Assembly: GCF_012927125.1 (NCBI RefSeq)
Contig: NZ_JABBFZ010000006.1
Span: 1-64,000 of the forward strand
Origin: Paraburkholderia antibiotica
GTDB lineage: Bacteria > Pseudomonadota > Gammaproteobacteria > Burkholderiales > Burkholderiaceae
DNA: 64,000 bases
Direction of reading: 5' to 3'
Shown here: one piece after another, positions 59,444-64,000 of the stretch
How positions within the stretch are numbered: position 1 is the stretch's first letter
Layout: the number at the start of each line of letters is the position of its first letter
Made by a program: the position numbers and the translations under genes
The notes under the pieces: generated by a model
Database searches by the model: none
What the model was told of the DNA's origin: nothing
Seen by the model: only the letters and a program-made list of their open reading frames with translations

Positions 59444-60337
59444 CTACACCCCCTTCCTCAACGCCTCCGCCACCACCACAAAAGCCGGAGTCGGCTGTCG
59501 CCGGCTCGGGTAGTACAGATGGAAGCCCGCGAACGACGGGCACCAGTCGGCCAGTACCCGCACCAACTCGCCGCTGCCGACATACGGCATCACGCGTTCT
59601 TCCGGCACGAAGGCGAGACCGGCGCCGGCCAGCGCGGCCTTGAGCGCCATCGTCGCGGTATTGAAGACGAGTTGCCCTTCCACGCGCACCTTCAACTCAC
59701 GCCCGCCTTTCGCAAACTCCCAAGCGTAGAGTCCTCCGGCCGTCGGTAGCCGGAGGTTGATGCAGTTGTGCGCGGTCAGCTCCCAAGGCGTTTTCGGCTT
59801 CGGGTATCGCTTGAAATAAGCGGTCGTGCCGACCACCGCCATCCGCATGTCGGGTCCAATGCGCACCGCCACCATGTCCTTGGCGACCCGTTCGCCGAGC
59901 CGGACACCGGCATCGAGCCGCTGCGCGACGATGTCGGTCAAACCGTTGTCGACGACGATTTCAATGTGGATGTCCGGATAGTCGGGCAGCAGACGTTCGA
60001 TAACGGGCCACAGCAGCCATTCCGCCGAGTAGTCCCCGGCGGCGATGCGCACGGTACCGGCCGGCTTGTCGCGCAACGCGCTCAACGCGGCCAGTTCGGC
60101 TTCGACCTCATCGAGCCGCGGGCCGACTGCCTCGATCAACCGCTCGCCGGCTTGCGTCGGCGAAACATTGCGGGTGGTTCGCGTCAGCAGCCGCAGCCCG
60201 AGCCGAGCTTCCAGATTCCGCACGGTCTGGCTCAACGCCGATTGCGACACGCCGAGTTTGGCGGCTGCCTTCGTGAAGCTGCCCTCGCGGGCAACGGAGA
60301 GAAAGGCCGTGATATCGGCCAGGTCGGAGCGCGCCAT
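59444..60337 (-). CDS. LysR-type regulator
   Basis: 297 residues. ITAFLSVAREGSFTKAAAKL, GVSQSALSQTVRNLEARLGL and TRTTRNVSPTQAGERL form the DNA-binding domain of the large DsdC/CrgA-like group. The effector domain has TVRIAAGDYSAEWLLWPVI and GLAFVPEERVMPYV. It lies divergent from the cupin and aldo/keto reductase genes with 104 bases between, a common arrangement where the regulator responds to electrophiles or oxidants. Confidence 0.9.
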   Translation of the reverse strand: MARSDLADITAFLSVAREGSFTKAAAKLGVSQSALSQTVRNLEARLGLRLLTRTTRNVSPTQAGERLIEAVGPRLDEVEAELAALSALRDKPAGTVRIAAGDYSAEWLLWPVIERLLPDYPDIHIEIVVDNGLTDIVAQRLDAGVRLGERVAKDMVAVRIGPDMRMAVVGTTAYFKRYPKPKTPWELTAHNCINLRLPTAGGLYAWEFAKGGRELKVRVEGQLVFNTATMALKAALAGAGLAFVPEERVMPYVGSGELVRVLADWCPSFAGFHLYYPSRRQPTPAFVVVAEALRKGV

Positions 60338-60419
60338 TGATAAGCCTGTCTTCTAACTTCATGCCGATTCTAGCTCTTTTTCTCAGGAATCCGCGCTGTT
60401 AGATTGGCAGTCAGGTTAG

Positions 60420-61850
<1,431 letters not shown>

Positions 61851-61874
61851 GGTTGTGCTGGAAGAGCGTGCGCC

Positions 61875-62738
61875 TTAGCTCGCGAACGCCTTCAGCGCGC
61901 GATTGAACGCGCCGGGGTTCGCGACGTTCATGCCGTGCGATGCGCCCGTAATCGTTTCGCGCGCGGCGAACTCGATCCATTGTTCGAGCCGGTCGACGTT
62001 ATTGCGGAACATACGCGGGCTTTTCTGACCGTCGATAAGCAAGGTCCGGCACTTGATGTCGCGCGCGCTTTCCGGCGTATAGGGCGGCAGCGGGTCGAGA
62101 AACTGCTTGGGCAGCGTGAGCGCGTTGTCGAGCGCCATTCGGCGGAAGCTGTCAGTGCTCTTGCTCCAGAATCCCGGCATGCTGACCGAGTCGACGAACA
62201 TCGTCAGGCCCGCGTCGAACTCGCCCTGGTCGATCAGTTCCGCGACGCGCGTGCGCAGCGCATTGGTGGCGGCGGGCATCGTGGCCGGCGCGCGATCCGA
62301 CGGCGATTGCAACGGGCCGCCGGGGTCCGCGAGCGTGAGCGTCTTGACGAGCCGCGGGAATTCGCGCGCGAGATGGAACGCGACGCAGCCGCCGCGCGAG
62401 TGGCCGACCAGATGCACGGGTGCGAGATCGAGCGCGACGATGAACTCGGCCACTTCGGCGACGTGCGCTTCCCAGCTGAATTCCGCGCGGCCGTACGCGT
62501 CGGCTTCGGGCCAGTAGTGGCCGAGGCTGGGCGCGAGACAGTGGAAGTGTTCGCCGAGCGCCGAGAGTTGCGGTGTCCAGTAACGGTAGTCGCACAGGGA
62601 GCCGTGCACGAAGACCATCGGTTCGCCCTGACCGGCCTCGACGTAAGGCACCGAGAGGCTCGATGCCGTCGTGACGAAGGACGGCATGGGGAAGGCGCCA
62701 GCCAGGGCCAGGGTCGTGTGGTGGGTGCGTGCGTTCAT
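61875..62738 (-). CDS. alpha/beta hydrolase
   Basis: 287 residues from ATG 62738. PYVEAGQGEPMVFVHGSLCD contains the oxyanion loop, HLVGHSRGGCVAFHLAREF the nucleophile elbow (Ser in GHSRGG), and the late TGASHGMNVANPGAFNRAL the catalytic His. An N-terminal hydrophobic stretch (LALAGAFPMPSFV) is too short for a clear signal peptide. It resembles esterases and lactonases of the 2-hydroxymuconate-semialdehyde hydrolase group. Divergent from a LysR gene; substrate unknown. Confidence 0.88.
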   Translation of the reverse strand: MNARTHHTTLALAGAFPMPSFVTTASSLSVPYVEAGQGEPMVFVHGSLCDYRYWTPQLSALGEHFHCLAPSLGHYWPEADAYGRAEFSWEAHVAEVAEFIVALDLAPVHLVGHSRGGCVAFHLAREFPRLVKTLTLADPGGPLQSPSDRAPATMPAATNALRTRVAELIDQGEFDAGLTMFVDSVSMPGFWSKSTDSFRRMALDNALTLPKQFLDPLPPYTPESARDIKCRTLLIDGQKSPRMFRNNVDRLEQWIEFAARETITGASHGMNVANPGAFNRALKAFAS

Positions 62739-62833
62739 CGTTGGTTCCTTTTCGACACTATGCTGCGCCGCAACCACAATGAAAATCGCATAATTTTGAT
62801 GGTATCGTTCAGGTTTTCTGATAGATTGCCCGA

Positions 62834-63697
62834 ATGCCCAACGAAATCAAGGCACTTGACCTCGACGTGCTATCGATGATGGTCGCTGTTGCCGATGCCG
62901 GCACGATCAGCGGCGCGGCTAAACTCGTGCATCGTTCGCAATCGGCGGTGAGCATGCAGATCCGCGCGCTGGAGGCGGTGCTCGGCAAGACGCTGTTCGT
63001 GCGCCACCCGCGCAGCGTCGTGCCGACCCAGGAAGGGGAGGTGCTGCTGACCTACGCGCGCCGGATGCTCGCGCTGCGCGACGAAGCGTGGGCCGCCGTG
63101 GTCCGTCCGGACGTGACCGGGCGCGTCGTGATCGGCGTGCCGGACGACTACGCGTCGTCGCTGTTCCCGCCGATCCTGAAGAAATTCTCGGCGACTTATC
63201 CGAAGGTGGAGATTCAGGTGATCGGCCTACCCAGCATGGCGTTGCAGCCGATGCTGAAGGAAGGCACGGTGGACCTCGTCTGCGCGACCCGGGTCAAGGG
63301 TCTGCATGGCGAGTTTCTGCGCCACGAGCCGATGGTGTGGGCGGCCGCGCCTGGTGCGACCGACATCTGGCGCGAGCGGCCGTTGCCGATCGCCGTGTTT
63401 CTGCCGGGCAGCGTCGCGCGCGAGAAGGCGATCCGCAGCCTCGAACAGGCGCGGATTCCGTACCGAACCTCGTACGAAAGTCCGAGCCTGCTCGGGCTGC
63501 TGACGATGGCCGAAGCCGGTCTCGCCGTTACGCCGCTGGCCCAATGCGCGGTGCCGTCTCACTTCACGCTGTTGGGGCAGGCGCATGGCTTGCCCGAGAT
63601 CGGCAACCTCGAAGTCGTGCTCGCGCGCAGCGCCGCGTCGAACCGTCCGCCGTGCGAATTTCTGGCGGAGCGTATCGTCGCGGAGTTGCGGCGCTGA
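62834..63697 (+). CDS. LysR-type regulator
   Basis: 287 residues. LDLDVLSMMVAVADAGTISG, KLVHRSQSAVSMQIRALE and LFVRHPRSVVPTQEGEVL form the DNA-binding domain of the HexA/NhaR-like group. The effector domain begins GRVVIGVPDDYASSLFPPIL. It is divergent from the alpha/beta hydrolase gene (95-base gap), which it probably controls. Confidence 0.9.
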   Translation: MPNEIKALDLDVLSMMVAVADAGTISGAAKLVHRSQSAVSMQIRALEAVLGKTLFVRHPRSVVPTQEGEVLLTYARRMLALRDEAWAAVVRPDVTGRVVIGVPDDYASSLFPPILKKFSATYPKVEIQVIGLPSMALQPMLKEGTVDLVCATRVKGLHGEFLRHEPMVWAAAPGATDIWRERPLPIAVFLPGSVAREKAIRSLEQARIPYRTSYESPSLLGLLTMAEAGLAVTPLAQCAVPSHFTLLGQAHGLPEIGNLEVVLARSAASNRPPCEFLAERIVAELRR

Positions 63698-63757
63698 GCG
63701 TGACGATGAGCGGCGTTTAGCCTTGTTAGTTCCGGTACGACTGATCCGGCCGCCTGC

Positions 63758-64000
63758 TCAACCATTCAGTTCGAGCGCCTGAGCCACCGTCTCACCCTCG
63801 CTATGTGCGATCCCGCCACCTTGCCCGAATTCGCTCAGAAGCCGCGTTCGCTTGCCGGCCACGGCTTCGGCATTGCGCTCCTTCACGTGACCGAAACCCC
63901 GTAGCGACTGCGGCAGGGCAGCCAGTTCGAGCGCGGTTTTCAGGTTGTCGCCGTTCAGCTGCTGCGCAAGCTGCATCGCCAGCGCACGGAAATCCTCGAT
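63758..64000 (-). CDS. indolepyruvate ferredoxin oxidoreductase family protein, C-terminal end (partial)
   Basis: The last 80 codons of a minus-strand gene that continues beyond the right edge. LALELAALPQSLRGFGHVKE-like sequence (LELAALPQSLRGFGHVKERN) is the conserved tail of the fused IorA/IorB-type 2-oxoacid oxidoreductases of beta-proteobacteria (L-P-x-x-I/L-RGFGHVK). These oxidise aryl-pyruvates to aryl-acetyl-CoA. The catalytic part lies outside the window, so only family membership is claimed. Confidence 0.75.
   Translation of the reverse strand: MEDFRALAMQLAQQLNGDNLKTALELAALPQSLRGFGHVKERNAEAVAGKRTRLLSEFGQGGGIAHSEGETVAQALELNG

Overview
The window is GC-rich chromosomal DNA of a Burkholderiales bacterium, most likely Paraburkholderia or a close relative. 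The case rests on its content: a divergent metR/metE pair, many LysR/IclR/GntR-controlled catabolic clusters, RHS orphan modules with SymE genes, an alcaligin-type siderophore locus, and a RibH2-type lumazine synthase under an FMN riboswitch. I see no tRNA, rRNA, CRISPR array or prophage.

Layout. (1) 1-3420: decayed polymorphic-toxin territory. It holds the tail of an IS3-family transposase, an orphan toxin tip with its immunity gene, an RHS C-terminal fragment with a second toxin tip and immunity gene, and two antisense SymE-type genes. (2) 3533-9173: a catabolic operon of the 4-methylmuconolactone (mml) type: two-subunit CoA-transferase, MFS permease, 4-methylmuconolactone methylisomerase, TesB-like thioesterase, muconolactone isomerase and a CoA hydrolase/transferase. 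(3) 9211-12547: metR and metE, divergent. (4) 12906-14516: a GH79-like glycosidase lipoprotein. (5) 14660-16238: a second toxin locus on the minus strand. It contains a compact effector with an RNase A-like tip that carries a one-base frameshift, two paralogous CdiI-type immunity genes, and the relic tail of a second toxin tip between them. (6) 16447-18096: pcm and ohr. (7) 18289-22555: IclR regulator with a NicC-like FAD hydroxylase, a solute-binding-domain protein without signal peptide, and a YddG-type exporter. (8) 22637-29237: a glucarate dehydratase operon with two MFS permeases, a divergent GntR regulator and an MHS-family permease. (9) 29496-41734: an uncharacterised catabolic cluster. 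It combines a class C (LLM) flavin monooxygenase, flavin reductase, RibB, an AtuA/DUF4387 pair, amidohydrolase, MmgE/PrpD protein, two LysR regulators, a 3-hydroxyisobutyrate dehydrogenase-like enzyme and an aldehyde dehydrogenase. (10) 42462-52565: a hydroxamate siderophore locus of the alcaligin type, divergent from its TonB-dependent receptor, with Fur-box-like sites between. (11) 52687-64000: FMN-riboswitch/ribH, a UDG-family protein, DUF488, three LysR-divergent enzyme loci, small stress and acyltransferase genes, and the C-terminus of an indolepyruvate ferredoxin oxidoreductase.

The genes fit a soil or rhizosphere generalist: aromatic lactone and sugar-acid catabolism, iron scavenging, and weapons used against competitors. 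The most interesting parts are the two toxin-module graveyards (regions 1 and 5), the flavin-dependent cluster (region 9) and the alcaligin-type locus (region 10).
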